A DNA stretch of 64,000 nt from Gemmatimonadetes bacterium 2013_60CM_65_52 (GTDB lineage Bacteria; Gemmatimonadota; Gemmatimonadetes; Gemmatimonadales; Gemmatimonadaceae): contig NGFI01000004.1 in assembly GCA_002215645.1 (NCBI GenBank), positions 371,933 through 435,932 of the forward strand, in the 5' to 3' direction. Position numbers and translations under genes: made by a program. Below the pieces are notes generated by a model that was given only the letters and a program-made list of their open reading frames with translations, ran no database searches and had not been told where the DNA came from. Positions 28,497 through 37,568 of the stretch are shown in pieces (positions within the stretch are counted from its first letter, which is position 1; each line of letters starts with the position of its first letter).

Positions 28497-29845
28497 TTCG
28501 GTATCACGCTCGCTGGGTCTATCCGGTCAGCACCCCTCCGATCGCAAACGGCACGGTCGTCGAGGCGCACGATCGCATCGAGTTCGTCGGGCCGCGAGCA
28601 CTCGCCCCGCCCGGCGGTGAGGACGTCGAGCTCGGCGACGCGATTCTCCTCCCCGGTCTCGTCAACGCGCATTGTCATCTCGAGCTCACCGCAATGCGCG
28701 GATTCCTCGATGGCCTGGGCTTCCGCGACTGGATCCTGCGTCTTACCGCCGCGCGCGCCGCCGTACTCACCTACGGCATGATGCTGGATGCCGCGCGACT
28801 TGGCGTGGATGAGGGGCTGCGTCACGGTGTCACGACCTTTGCCGACACGGGAGACTCGGGCGCCGGCTTCCAGGCGATGCTCGAGCGTGGCGTGCGGGGC
28901 ATCTGTTACCGCGAGGTCTTCGGTCCCGATCCGGCACAGAGCGCTGCGTCCATCGCCGATCTCACGATCAAGCTCGACGAGATGTCCATGCGAGCGACAC
29001 CGCTCGTACGTGTCGGGGTGTCGCCGCACGCGCCGTACACGGTGTCGGACGCCCTCTACCGCGCAACGGCCGCGCTGGCAAAACATCGCTCGCTCCCGCT
29101 GGCCACACATGTGGCGGAGAGCGCCATCGAGACGGATCTCATCGTCAACGGCGCCGGCCCGTTTGCGGACGGCCTGCGCGCGCGCGCGATCCCGGTGACC
29201 GCGAGGGCACGGTCACCCATTGCGTTGCTCGAACAGCGGGAGGTGCTCGATTGCCGTCCGCTGCTCATTCACTGCATCCGCGTCGACACACGGGACGTCG
29301 ACACCATTGCGCGCACCGGAAGCACCGTGGCCCACTGCCCGGCGTCGAACGCGAAGCTGGGGCACGGCATCGCACCGCTCGCCGCGTTGCTCGACGCCGA
29401 CATCGCCGTCGGCATCGGCACGGACTCCGTCGCGAGCAACGATCGCATGGAGCTGCTCGAGGAGGCGCGGCTGGCCGCGTTGCTGTCGGCGGCACGCGAG
29501 CAACGCGTCGACGTCGTCTCCGCCGCCCGCGCATTGCGCCTCGCGACGCTCGGTGGCGCGCATGCGCTGGGCATTCAGGATGACGTCGGATCGCTCGAGC
29601 GCGGCAAGTTCGCGGACATGGTCGCGTTCCCACTTCCCGCGCACCGCGCTCCCATGCACGAACCCGCGGCGGCTCTGGTGTACGCAATGGCCGGCACGCC
29701 CGCCTCGCTCGTCACCGTGGCGGGCAGAGTGCTCGTGCGCGACGGATCACTGACCACCGATGATCCGGCGCTGGCCGGCCGCGTACAGGCCACCGCGGAT
29801 CTCCTGCAGGCGTGGCTGGTGACCCAGGCCGCCCGCAATCCGTGA
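28493..29845 (+). CDS. Amidohydrolase/deaminase (TrzA/SsnA/aminodeoxyfutalosine deaminase group)
   Basis: 450 aa. The GTG at 28493 overlaps the PHP gene stop. The metal-binding set of the subtype III amidohydrolases is complete: NAHCHLEL, VSPHAPYT, THVAES with Glu two residues on, HCIR, HCPASN and GIGTDSVASN. These enzymes deaminate or dechlorinate purine-, pterin- or triazine-like rings. In bacteria with the futalosine route to menaquinone, an enzyme of this type acts as aminodeoxyfutalosine deaminase; that is one candidate here, but no mqn gene is visible to support it. S-adenosylhomocysteine deaminase is another. Confidence 0.87.
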   Translation: MIRYHARWVYPVSTPPIANGTVVEAHDRIEFVGPRALAPPGGEDVELGDAILLPGLVNAHCHLELTAMRGFLDGLGFRDWILRLTAARAAVLTYGMMLDAARLGVDEGLRHGVTTFADTGDSGAGFQAMLERGVRGICYREVFGPDPAQSAASIADLTIKLDEMSMRATPLVRVGVSPHAPYTVSDALYRATAALAKHRSLPLATHVAESAIETDLIVNGAGPFADGLRARAIPVTARARSPIALLEQREVLDCRPLLIHCIRVDTRDVDTIARTGSTVAHCPASNAKLGHGIAPLAALLDADIAVGIGTDSVASNDRMELLEEARLAALLSAAREQRVDVVSAARALRLATLGGAHALGIQDDVGSLERGKFADMVAFPLPAHRAPMHEPAAALVYAMAGTPASLVTVAGRVLVRDGSLTTDDPALAGRVQATADLLQAWLVTQAARNP

Positions 29846-29911
29846 CCCGAATTGTCTTGTTCCGCCTCTGACACGCCCCTAGCTTTCACATAGAGCGCCG
29901 GAGGCACCTTC

Positions 29912-30532
29912 GTGATCGTTGGATGTCTGGCATTGAACGCCTCGTTCGAACCCCTGACCATGGTCCCCATGCGTCGGGCGCTTCGACTCGTCATTGACGG
30001 GAAGGCGGAAATCGTCGAGTCGGAGTCCGACCGCGTCGTTCGCTCCGAGCGGCTGACCATGCCGCGGCCAGCCGTCATTCGGCTCACGAAGTTCATTCAC
30101 GTGCCGCGCCGGTTCCGCCGCCAGGTCACCAACACCTTCCTGTTCGCGCGCGACCATTACCGCTGCCAGTACTGCGGCCGGCCTGCGTCCGAGCTGCGTC
30201 CCCGCGAGGCCCTGACGCGCGATCACGTCGTGCCGATGTCGCGTGGTGGCCGCAATGACTGGACGAACGTCGTGACCGCGTGCTCGCCCTGCAACACGCG
30301 AAAGGGCAATCGGCTGCCGCACGAAATCGGCATGCATCCGCTCACCCAGCCGGTCGAGCCGCACTTCGTGCATCTCTCGTGGGCCGTGCGCCGGCTCACC
30401 CAGACGCAGGCGAAGTACATCCGCACGTTTTACGGCGACTCCATGCTCCACCAGCTCGAGGCGCTCGAGCATCGCGTGCACCCCGACGCAAGGCGGCACG
30501 CTCACGGAGACCATGCGGTGGCAGCGGACTAG
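29912..30532 (+). CDS. HNH endonuclease domain protein
   Basis: 206 aa from a GTG at 29912 with GGAGG about 8 bases upstream. The N-terminus is a distinct domain (LNASFEPLTMVPMRRALRLVIDGKAEIVE). The HNH core spans about residues 80-135: C-Q-Y-C with DHVVPMSRGGRNDWTNVV and C-S-P-C-N-T-R-K-G, giving the zinc Cys pairs and the catalytic His-Asn-(Asn). Proteins of this exact design occur widely as single chromosomal genes, and their biological target is not established. It is followed by a convergent DUF4390 gene. Confidence 0.9.
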   Translation: MIVGCLALNASFEPLTMVPMRRALRLVIDGKAEIVESESDRVVRSERLTMPRPAVIRLTKFIHVPRRFRRQVTNTFLFARDHYRCQYCGRPASELRPREALTRDHVVPMSRGGRNDWTNVVTACSPCNTRKGNRLPHEIGMHPLTQPVEPHFVHLSWAVRRLTQTQAKYIRTFYGDSMLHQLEALEHRVHPDARRHAHGDHAVAAD

Positions 30533-30562
30533 CTGCCTCGTTTTGTTTTCAGGACAAGCGCA

Positions 30563-31195
30563 TCACCGCTCGGCCACAAACGACGGGCTGCGCGTCTGAT
30601 AGTGGCGTTTCTCGCCGCCGAGCATCCGGAGCATGAGCGTGCGCAGCCCCGAGCCAACTGCGGACGCGGCCGTTCCGCCGCGCACTCCGCGCAGCCAACG
30701 CTCGAGTTGATCCATGTCGCTCACGGAGAGCGCTTCGATGTTGAGCAGGAACGCGTAGTAGTAACGCGCCCCGCCGCGATCCGGGGCAAGCGTCGTTCGC
30801 TGCGTCCGCTCCATGGCGCTCTGCGCCGTTGCCAGCGTGGCAAAGCTGCCGGCATCCTCCAGCTTGCCGTTCTGACGCTTGATGACACCGTATCGCTGCG
30901 CGGACGGATCGTACTGAATGATCAACTCCCACTCCACCTGGCCCTCGAGCGCGTCGAACAGTCCGCCCTGACGCCACAGCTCGAGACGATAGCGCAGCAG
31001 CGCAGGAAAGCCGCTGCGGACCAGCTCGCGCATGTCCGATTCGGCAAACAGGTTCGCTGCGGTAGCGGCGCCACCGGCTCCCGCCGCGGGAAGCGTGATG
31101 CTCAGCAATGGCTGGCGTCCCTGCGCGTGGGACACCGGCGACCGCATCGTGATCAGCGCGAAGAGCAGGACGCAAACGCGCCCGGGATGGGACAT
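30563..31195 (-). CDS. DUF4390 family secreted protein
   Basis: 210 aa. A signal peptide ends at VSHAQG. The body has VRSGFPALLRYRLELWR, QVEWELIIQYDPSAQRYGVIKR, and YYYAFLLNIEALSVSDMDQLERWLRG, which matches the DUF4390 pattern (a beta-rich domain followed by a helical C-terminus). In several Proteobacteria a DUF4390 gene sits next to an NtrY-like kinase and NtrX-like regulator. The same association is found here, with the barrel gene between them, so it is likely part of the same envelope-related regulon. It starts 3 bases after the barrel gene stop. Confidence 0.85.
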   Translation of the reverse strand: MSHPGRVCVLLFALITMRSPVSHAQGRQPLLSITLPAAGAGGAATAANLFAESDMRELVRSGFPALLRYRLELWRQGGLFDALEGQVEWELIIQYDPSAQRYGVIKRQNGKLEDAGSFATLATAQSAMERTQRTTLAPDRGGARYYYAFLLNIEALSVSDMDQLERWLRGVRGGTAASAVGSGLRTLMLRMLGGEKRHYQTRSPSFVAER

Positions 31196-31198
31196 GCG

Positions 31199-32914
31199 TC
31201 AGAAGCGGTGGCGAACGCGAATGAACACGTTCAAGGGCTCCTTCGGCGTCGAGACCGCCTTCGCGAGGTAAATCCCCAGCTTTTCGAAATCGACGCCCGC
31301 TCCGATGTCGGTGCGATACGTCCCCAGCGGAGGTAGCTCCTTGCGGCCGTAGTTCGACGCGCCGCCTGGCGCGTTCACGGTCCATCCGCGGCCCGCGTCG
31401 GCGAAAAAGACCCACGCACCATCCGCGCGGAACTGGTTGACGCGCTGGCCATCCTCCCACGCACTGTACGAGATGCGGAGATCGTTCCGATACTCGAGCT
31501 GCGCCAGCGCCACGCGCTCACACTCGGCGGGTCGGCCCGGCAAAGGCACACCCGCGCTGCACGTGCCCACGTCCGGGCGGTCGCTCACACGAAAGTCGAA
31601 GCCCGGCACAGTTCCCGGACCGTCGATGGACAGCCGGCGCTCCAGCGGCAACGGATCGCCGCTCAACCATCCACCCATCACGAGCCGGAGGTTCAGCGCA
31701 GCGCTGGGGGCGAGGCGATTGTAGCGGCGTACATCCACGAAGCCGCGCTGATAGCGCGTCGGCAGCAGCGCCGACGCCCGGACTCCGCTGGACGCGGGAC
31801 CGAGTGCATCGATACGTCCCGCACCACGCTCGAAGTCCGCGAGCACGTACCAGCCAGCCCACGGGTTGAAGTCATCGTTCCGCGTGTCCACGCGCAGGGT
31901 GAGATTCGCGACATGGAATCGGCCGTCGTCCACGTGCGGATTCTGACGCCACCCGCGGTCGCCGTCGCCCTGCCACAGGGTCAAGGGTTCGTGCGCATCG
32001 AGCGAGCGCCACCGCTCATCGCTGTACGAGAACGTCAGGTCCGCGTTGTCCGTCGCGCGAAGGGCCGCGCTCACCAGCCCGCCGTGTCGCCCGAAGTAGT
32101 CGCGATAGTCGCGATGAAAGAGAAACGTCGCGAGACCCACCTCGACGTTGCTCAGTTGCCACTCCTCGACGCCCTGCACGACCTGAAAGAGCCTGCCGCC
32201 CAGCGAGACGCCGTATTGGCGGCCAATGCGGAGCTCCGTGTGTACGTCGTGTCCGACGTCCGGAGTTGATCCCGCAAATGAGCTCGCGGTTCGCAGAATC
32301 GTGGTCGCGTCGAGCCGCACGTGACCCCATCCCTGGTCGCGGTAGAGCACAGGCCCGATCCGCACCGGCAGCCCTTCGACGCGGTTGTACACGCCCGCCG
32401 TGGCGATGTCGAGCCGGTTGAAGTTGTGCCGGCGCGCGTGCTCCCAACGCTGCCACCACGAATACTCGGCGCCTTCGTCCACCACCGCCGTGAGCTGGTC
32501 GCCCGTTTCGGCATAGCGAAGCGGCGGATGGTACACGCGAATCTCCCCTCCAATGCGCGCGTCGCGCAGCCCTTCCACCTCTCCGCCCACGACGAGCAGG
32601 TCTCCCTCGATGCGCGCGCCGCGCGTCAGGATCACGTCCGCGTTGATCGCGAGCACTCTGCCTGTCACGTGGCCCGCGATCATGACCGGTCCGTTCAGCA
32701 CGGCGACGTCACCGAGGACCGTCCGCGCGCTGTCGATCACCAGGCGGGTCGTCGTCCGCAACGCCTGGGTCGCGTTGAAGAGCGCGACGACCTCCCGGGC
32801 AACGTCGCGAGGCAGGACGTTGGCGGTGTCGCGCAGCTGCGCGTCCGCCTTGCGCGCAGTCAGCGAAACAAGCAGCGCCAATCCGGCGACGTGAATCAAT
32901 CGCACCCTATTCAT
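31199..32914 (-). CDS. Omp85/BamA-like barrel protein with an N-terminal bactofilin-like beta-helix
   Basis: 571 aa. A signal peptide of about 25 residues is followed by a helical stretch, then residues about 61-128 show short repeating beta-turns (GDVAVLNGPVMIAGHVTGRVL, then ARIEGDLLVVGGEVEG), as in bactofilin or polymer-forming beta-helices. From about 150 the protein is barrel-like and ends in FEKLGIYLAKAV then RVRHRF, resembling the bacterial surface antigen (Omp85) C-domain. POTRA domains are absent. The start overlaps the regulator gene by 8 bases, so it is probably controlled by and cotranscribed with the NtrYX-like system. Confidence 0.8.
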   Translation of the reverse strand: MNRVRLIHVAGLALLVSLTARKADAQLRDTANVLPRDVAREVVALFNATQALRTTTRLVIDSARTVLGDVAVLNGPVMIAGHVTGRVLAINADVILTRGARIEGDLLVVGGEVEGLRDARIGGEIRVYHPPLRYAETGDQLTAVVDEGAEYSWWQRWEHARRHNFNRLDIATAGVYNRVEGLPVRIGPVLYRDQGWGHVRLDATTILRTASSFAGSTPDVGHDVHTELRIGRQYGVSLGGRLFQVVQGVEEWQLSNVEVGLATFLFHRDYRDYFGRHGGLVSAALRATDNADLTFSYSDERWRSLDAHEPLTLWQGDGDRGWRQNPHVDDGRFHVANLTLRVDTRNDDFNPWAGWYVLADFERGAGRIDALGPASSGVRASALLPTRYQRGFVDVRRYNRLAPSAALNLRLVMGGWLSGDPLPLERRLSIDGPGTVPGFDFRVSDRPDVGTCSAGVPLPGRPAECERVALAQLEYRNDLRISYSAWEDGQRVNQFRADGAWVFFADAGRGWTVNAPGGASNYGRKELPPLGTYRTDIGAGVDFEKLGIYLAKAVSTPKEPLNVFIRVRHRF

Positions 32915-34283
32915 CGCCCACCGGTATGCCGAGCCGCCGCATGCGGCGATAGAGATTCGCCCGATCGGTCTTGAGCCGCCGCGACGCCTCGGCCACGTTG
33001 CCTCCCGCCGCCGACAGCGCCCGCACGATCAGCGTGCGCTCGTGCGTGTCGAGCGTGTCGGAGAGGGATTGGTCGAGTGCGGTGGGATCCGGCAGCGGCT
33101 CCTCGCGCCGTGCGCCACCGTCTACAGGGAGCACGGCTCGCACGCGGGCTTCGTCCACGTCGCCTCCCGCGTGCAAGATCGCGAGGCGCTCGACGATGTT
33201 GGCGAGCTCCCGAATGTTGCCGGGCCACCGATAGCTCGCGAGCAGCGCGAAGGCGCCCGGCGTCCATCGCGGCGCGCGTCGCCCCGTACGCGCATGATGC
33301 ACGGCCGAGAAATGCGCCACGAGCGCGGGGATGTCGTCGGGCCGTTCGCGGAGCGGTGGCACCGCGATCGGAATGACGTTGAGCCGAAAGAGCAGATCCT
33401 CGCGAAACGTCCCGTCGGTCACGCACCGTTCCAAGTCGCGGTTGGTGGCGCTCACGATGCGCACGTCGATGCGGATGGGTTTTCCGCCGCCCACCCGCTC
33501 GATCTCCCGCGCCTCGATGGCGCGCAGGAGCTTCGCTTGCGCTTCGGGCCCGAGGTCGCCCACCTCGTCGAGAAACAGCGTCCCCGTGTGCGCCAGCTCG
33601 AAGCGTCCGATGCGGCGATCCGTGGCCCCGGTGAACGCACCCTTCTCGTGGCCGAACATTTCGCTCTCCACGAGGTCGCGTGGAATCGCAGCACAGTTGA
33701 CCCGCACGAACGGCCGATCGCGCCGCATGCTGCCCGAATGAATGGCTGCCGCGACCAGCTCCTTTCCCGTTCCGGATTCTCCTGTCACCAGCACGCGTGA
33801 ATCCGTTGGCGCCACGCGATCGATGAGCGCACGCACTCGGTCCATTGCCGGGCTGCTGCCGATCATCACACCGGCAAGGCCCAGATCCTCGCGCAGTGCC
33901 CGCGCCTCGCGGCGAACGCGCCGCAGCTCCAGCGCGGACGAGAGCGCAAGCAGAACACCTTCGGGCGACAACGGCTTCTCGAGAAAGTTGAAGGCGCCAA
34001 GTTTCGTCGCCTTCACCGCGTCGCTCAATCCGGCCTTGCCGCTCATCATGATGACCGGCACGTCGGGGGCTGCCTCGCGCAACCGCGCGAGCGTCGCGAG
34101 GCCGTCCAGCTCACCGGGGATCATCAGGTCGAGCAGCACGACATCGGGCTCGCTCTCCGCCGTCCGTGCGAGGCTCGACACGCCGTCCGCGGCGTCGCGC
34201 ACTTCGTAGCTCTCGCTCGCCAGCAGGGCGCCTACCATGCGCCGGATGTTCGGCTCGTCGTCGACGATCAGGACGGTCGGCAC
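32907..34283 (-). CDS. Sigma-54-dependent response regulator (NtrC/NtrX family)
   Basis: 458 aa. The receiver domain has phospho-acceptor D52 (VVLLDLMIPGE) and K103. The AAA+ domain has Walker A GESGTGKE, the GAFTGA loop that contacts sigma-54, Walker B FLDEVGDL and the RPDDIPAL-type R-finger region. A Fis-type helix-turn-helix ends the protein (GGNVAEASRRLKTDRANLYRRMRRLGI). It should activate sigma-54 promoters when phosphorylated by the kinase encoded 45 bases upstream. The intact GAFTGA argues for a true sigma-54 activator. Confidence 0.95.
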   Translation of the reverse strand: MPTVLIVDDEPNIRRMVGALLASESYEVRDAADGVSSLARTAESEPDVVLLDLMIPGELDGLATLARLREAAPDVPVIMMSGKAGLSDAVKATKLGAFNFLEKPLSPEGVLLALSSALELRRVRREARALREDLGLAGVMIGSSPAMDRVRALIDRVAPTDSRVLVTGESGTGKELVAAAIHSGSMRRDRPFVRVNCAAIPRDLVESEMFGHEKGAFTGATDRRIGRFELAHTGTLFLDEVGDLGPEAQAKLLRAIEAREIERVGGGKPIRIDVRIVSATNRDLERCVTDGTFREDLLFRLNVIPIAVPPLRERPDDIPALVAHFSAVHHARTGRRAPRWTPGAFALLASYRWPGNIRELANIVERLAILHAGGDVDEARVRAVLPVDGGARREEPLPDPTALDQSLSDTLDTHERTLIVRALSAAGGNVAEASRRLKTDRANLYRRMRRLGIPVGDE

Positions 34284-34328
34284 GCAGGACCCTCGTTGAA
34301 ACGTGTTGGCCGTGGCTCCGATCTCATG

Positions 34329-35567
34329 CTAACCGGCGTACGCGACGCCGGCATCGCGCACCGGCAATTCCGCGGGGAGCAGGAGCCGCATCGTCGTGCC
34401 CTCACCGGGCACACTCTCGACTTCCACGATGCCGTCATGCGCAAGGACCGTCTGTCGCACGATCGCAAGTCCGAGCCCGGTGCCGCCGGGCTTGTGGGTG
34501 ACGTACGGCTCCCAGATTCGCTCCAGCCTCGCGGGCGGAATGCCGCTTCCCGAATCGAGAACGGCCAACTCCACCATCGTTCGTCCTTCGCGCTCCCCGC
34601 GCCGCACCCGAACCGTGATGGGCGCATGCCGTGCGCTGGCTTCTACCGCATTGAGCAACACGTTCGTGAGCGCGCGGCCGAGCGCTTCAACGTGTCCAGG
34701 GACCATGGGGAGGTCGTCGGCGATGTCGAGCGTGAGAGGTCGTTCCGCGGGCACCGCGGCCTTCGCGACCGTGCGCGCCATCTCGCCGACATCGACAGGA
34801 GCACGCGGGCCCTCCGGCAGGCGTCCGAACTGCGCGAAGCTCTTCGCCATCTCCTCGAGCCGCTTCGACTCCGCCTCCAGAACGTCGATGGTCTCATTGA
34901 GCGACTCGGGGACCTCTCGTCGCAACCGCGCAATGGCAAATCGGATGGGCGTCAACGGATTCTTCAGCTCGTGCGCCACCTGACGCGCCGATTCGCGCAA
35001 CGCCGTCGCGCGTTCGGCCTCGAGTGCGCGCCGTCGGCCGAGTCGGAGCTCTTCGGCCATTGCGCGCATGCCGTCTCGCAGCACGACGAACTCCGGCGCT
35101 CCCTTGCGTGGTGGACCTTCCGGCAGCGGCTCGCCACGGCCAATCATCGCGGTCCAGCCAACCAGCTCACTGAGCGGACGGCTCAGATTGCGGCTCAAAT
35201 GGCCGGCTACCCGCGATGCCACGAGAATGAACAGGAGCGACGCCAGCAGCGCGACACCCGCGGCGACGACCGGCGTCCGATGCGTCGTCAGATACTCCAT
35301 CTGCCGCGCGTGCAGCAGGCCCTCGGACAGCGCTCGCTCATGCTCCGCGACGGCGGCACGCTGCGCCGGAGACAACGGCATCCTTTGCGTGACGTCCAGC
35401 GCCCTGCCTCCCGTGGCGGCAATGCGCTCCATCGCCGGAGTCGTGCCCAGCAGCGGCAGCGCGCGCACCACGGTCAGCTCCCAGGCCAGCGAAAGCACGA
35501 TCGTGGGGATGAGCGCGAAGCTCAGCAGGATGAAAAACAACCGGGCGCGAAAGCCGATCTGCTTCAC
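34329..35567 (-). CDS. NtrY-like sensor histidine kinase
   Basis: 412 aa from a GTG at 35565-35567, chosen because it directly precedes the first membrane helix (RLFFILLSFALIPTIVLSLAW); the open frame runs to 35807 but the extra 80 residues are Arg/Gly/Pro-rich. A periplasmic segment of about 85 residues, a second helix (VVAAGVALLASLLFILVASRVAG), a HAMP-like linker, the HisKA box with the phospho-His in RQVAHELKNPLTPI, and the ATPase boxes LLNAVEAS (N), DSGSGIPP (G1) and GGTGLGLAI (G2) follow. It pairs with the sigma-54 response regulator downstream. Confidence 0.92.
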   Translation of the reverse strand: MKQIGFRARLFFILLSFALIPTIVLSLAWELTVVRALPLLGTTPAMERIAATGGRALDVTQRMPLSPAQRAAVAEHERALSEGLLHARQMEYLTTHRTPVVAAGVALLASLLFILVASRVAGHLSRNLSRPLSELVGWTAMIGRGEPLPEGPPRKGAPEFVVLRDGMRAMAEELRLGRRRALEAERATALRESARQVAHELKNPLTPIRFAIARLRREVPESLNETIDVLEAESKRLEEMAKSFAQFGRLPEGPRAPVDVGEMARTVAKAAVPAERPLTLDIADDLPMVPGHVEALGRALTNVLLNAVEASARHAPITVRVRRGEREGRTMVELAVLDSGSGIPPARLERIWEPYVTHKPGGTGLGLAIVRQTVLAHDGIVEVESVPGEGTTMRLLLPAELPVRDAGVAYAG

Positions 35568-35852
35568 GAACGGTAACTTAGGCCGGGTCGGGAGTGCCAA
35601 CCACCCAGTGGGCCGGCGCCGGCGCCGAACGTCCGCTTTGCCTGCCGCGGGCCCACGGGTATAGATTGAGCGTTCGCCATCCAGGGATCCGCGAGCGGCC
35701 AAGCCCGCGGCGCCAGGGGTGACCATGCGCAGACGGTGATCGAGTGATCGGCCACCGCCCGGAGACCGCGAAGCGTCGCGCCCGGGCGAGCCGGTCGACA
35801 CGAGCACCGCATCATCGCTTCACGCGCGCCAGCGCGCGCCTGCTGACTGACA

Positions 35853-37568
35853 ATGAACCCACGCTCCTCGCGGAATACTCCGTCGCGCTCCGGCGCGGCG
35901 CTGATCCACCGCGGACCCCAGGCGCTCATCGCGCCACACGTCGCTTCGGCCAATTTCGCGCCGGCGATGCACGCGCCCAACGCGGCACTTCTCATCGATT
36001 TCGACAACGTCACGATGGGAATTCGCTCCGACCTCGGAAAGGAGCTTCGTACGCTCCTCGGCTCGGACATCATCAAGGGAAAGGTCGCCGTCCAGCGCGC
36101 CTACGCGGATTGGCGGCGCTATCCCCAGTACATCGTGCCCCTCGCCGAGTCGTCCATCGACATGATCATGGCGCCGGCGTACGGCTCGTCGAAGAAGAAC
36201 GCCACCGACATCCGGCTCGCCGTGGACGCGATGGAAATCGTCTTCACCCGACCCGAGATCGGCACGTACATCCTGCTGTCCGGCGACAGTGATTTCGCGT
36301 CGCTCGTGACCAAGCTCAAGGAGTACGGCAAGTACGTCATCGGCGTCGGCATCCGCGAGTCGTCGAGCGACCTGCTCGTCATGAATTGCGACGAGTATTA
36401 CAGCTATAACGCGCTCGCCGGTCTCGTGAAGACGTCGGAGGAAGAGCCCGCAAAGAAGTGGGATCCCTGGGAGCTCGTCACCGAGGCGGTCAACCGCATG
36501 AAGCGCAATGGCGACGTCATGCGCTCGGATCGCCTCAAGCAGGTGATGCAGGAGATCGACAGCTCGTTCGACGAGAAGGACCTCGGCATGTCGAAGTTCT
36601 CGCGCTTCGTGCAGGACGCCGTCCAACGCGGACTCATCTCGGCGACGAAGCTCGAGAATGGACAGCTCGAGATCGGCCTGCCCGGCGAGCGCGCTGCCGA
36701 GCCTGCCGCTGAAACCGCCTCGAGAGCCGAAGCCGCCGTCACACCCGGGGAAGATCGCAAGTCGCGGGGCCGTCGGGGCCGTCGTGGCCGCGGCGGTCGC
36801 GATCGCGAAGATCGCCCGCGCCCCGAAGGCGCGGCGGAGCCGACGGAGGAGCCAAGAGCCGCCGCCGCACCGGAAACCACCGAGCAGATTGGCACCACCG
36901 GCGAGCGGCTCACGCGCGACGAGGCGTTCGACCTCATGCGCCGCGCCGTCAACAGCCTGACGTCCGACGACACCGCCGTTCGCGCAAGCGCTGTACGCGC
37001 CCGCGCGCACGAGCTGCTCGGCCGCGATAGCGAGAGTCTGAGCGACAGAAATTTCCCGCGTATTCTGAAGGACGCTCACGATCACGACGTGATCGACCTT
37101 CGCCGTAGCGGCGACGACTTCGAGATCGCGCGGGCAGCCGCTAAACCACCCGCTACAGAGTCGGCGGCCGCTACGACTGGCGTCGCTGCCAGTCCGACCG
37201 CGCCGACGGCACCGCCGCGTGGCATGGCGCCGCGTGGTGTTGCTGGATCTCGCGCTCGCAGTGGACGGCCTGGACCACTTCCGCCGGAGCTGCTCAGCAT
37301 CGGAGTGGTGGGTCCCGCGTCAACGACGACCGTGAGCGCACCTGCGGTTGTCGCCGAGCCGAAGCCGAAGAGCGCACCGGCAGCCAAGCGTGGGAGAGGC
37401 AAGGGCGCGGCGAAGGCGGCGCCTGTGGCGCAAGCCATTACACCCGCGGCGGTCGACACCAAGGGAGCGAAGCCGGCAAGGAAGCGGGCGGCAGCCAAGG
37501 CGCCGCGCGCAAAGAAGGCTGCTGGCGCGAAGTCTCACGGAACGGCTCCGGCTCGCGACGAAACATGA
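35853..37568 (+). CDS. NYN-domain ribonuclease-like protein with two LOTUS/OST-HTH domains and a Lys/Ala-rich tail
   Basis: 571 aa. The NYN domain covers about residues 44-190: ALLIDFDNV (D49, D51), NATDIRLAVDAM (D119) and LLSGDSDF (D145, D147), the acidic cluster of PIN-like nucleases. LOTUS/OST-HTH 1 spans about 203-275 (DPWELVTEAVNRM to KLENGQLEI), an Arg/Gly-rich RGG-like linker 300-325, and a second, more diverged LOTUS about 352-426 (LTRDEAFDLMRRAV to DDFEI). The tail (about 450-571) is Pro/Ala/Lys-rich. This suggests an RNA-binding or RNA-cutting protein. An alternative start is the ATG at 35967. Confidence 0.88.
   Translation: MNPRSSRNTPSRSGAALIHRGPQALIAPHVASANFAPAMHAPNAALLIDFDNVTMGIRSDLGKELRTLLGSDIIKGKVAVQRAYADWRRYPQYIVPLAESSIDMIMAPAYGSSKKNATDIRLAVDAMEIVFTRPEIGTYILLSGDSDFASLVTKLKEYGKYVIGVGIRESSSDLLVMNCDEYYSYNALAGLVKTSEEEPAKKWDPWELVTEAVNRMKRNGDVMRSDRLKQVMQEIDSSFDEKDLGMSKFSRFVQDAVQRGLISATKLENGQLEIGLPGERAAEPAAETASRAEAAVTPGEDRKSRGRRGRRGRGGRDREDRPRPEGAAEPTEEPRAAAAPETTEQIGTTGERLTRDEAFDLMRRAVNSLTSDDTAVRASAVRARAHELLGRDSESLSDRNFPRILKDAHDHDVIDLRRSGDDFEIARAAAKPPATESAAATTGVAASPTAPTAPPRGMAPRGVAGSRARSGRPGPLPPELLSIGVVGPASTTTVSAPAVVAEPKPKSAPAAKRGRGKGAAKAAPVAQAITPAAVDTKGAKPARKRAAAKAPRAKKAAGAKSHGTAPARDET

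Noticed and set aside
35820-37085. 421-aa frame on the minus strand
   Set aside because: Antisense to the NYN-LOTUS gene; no motif or RBS.
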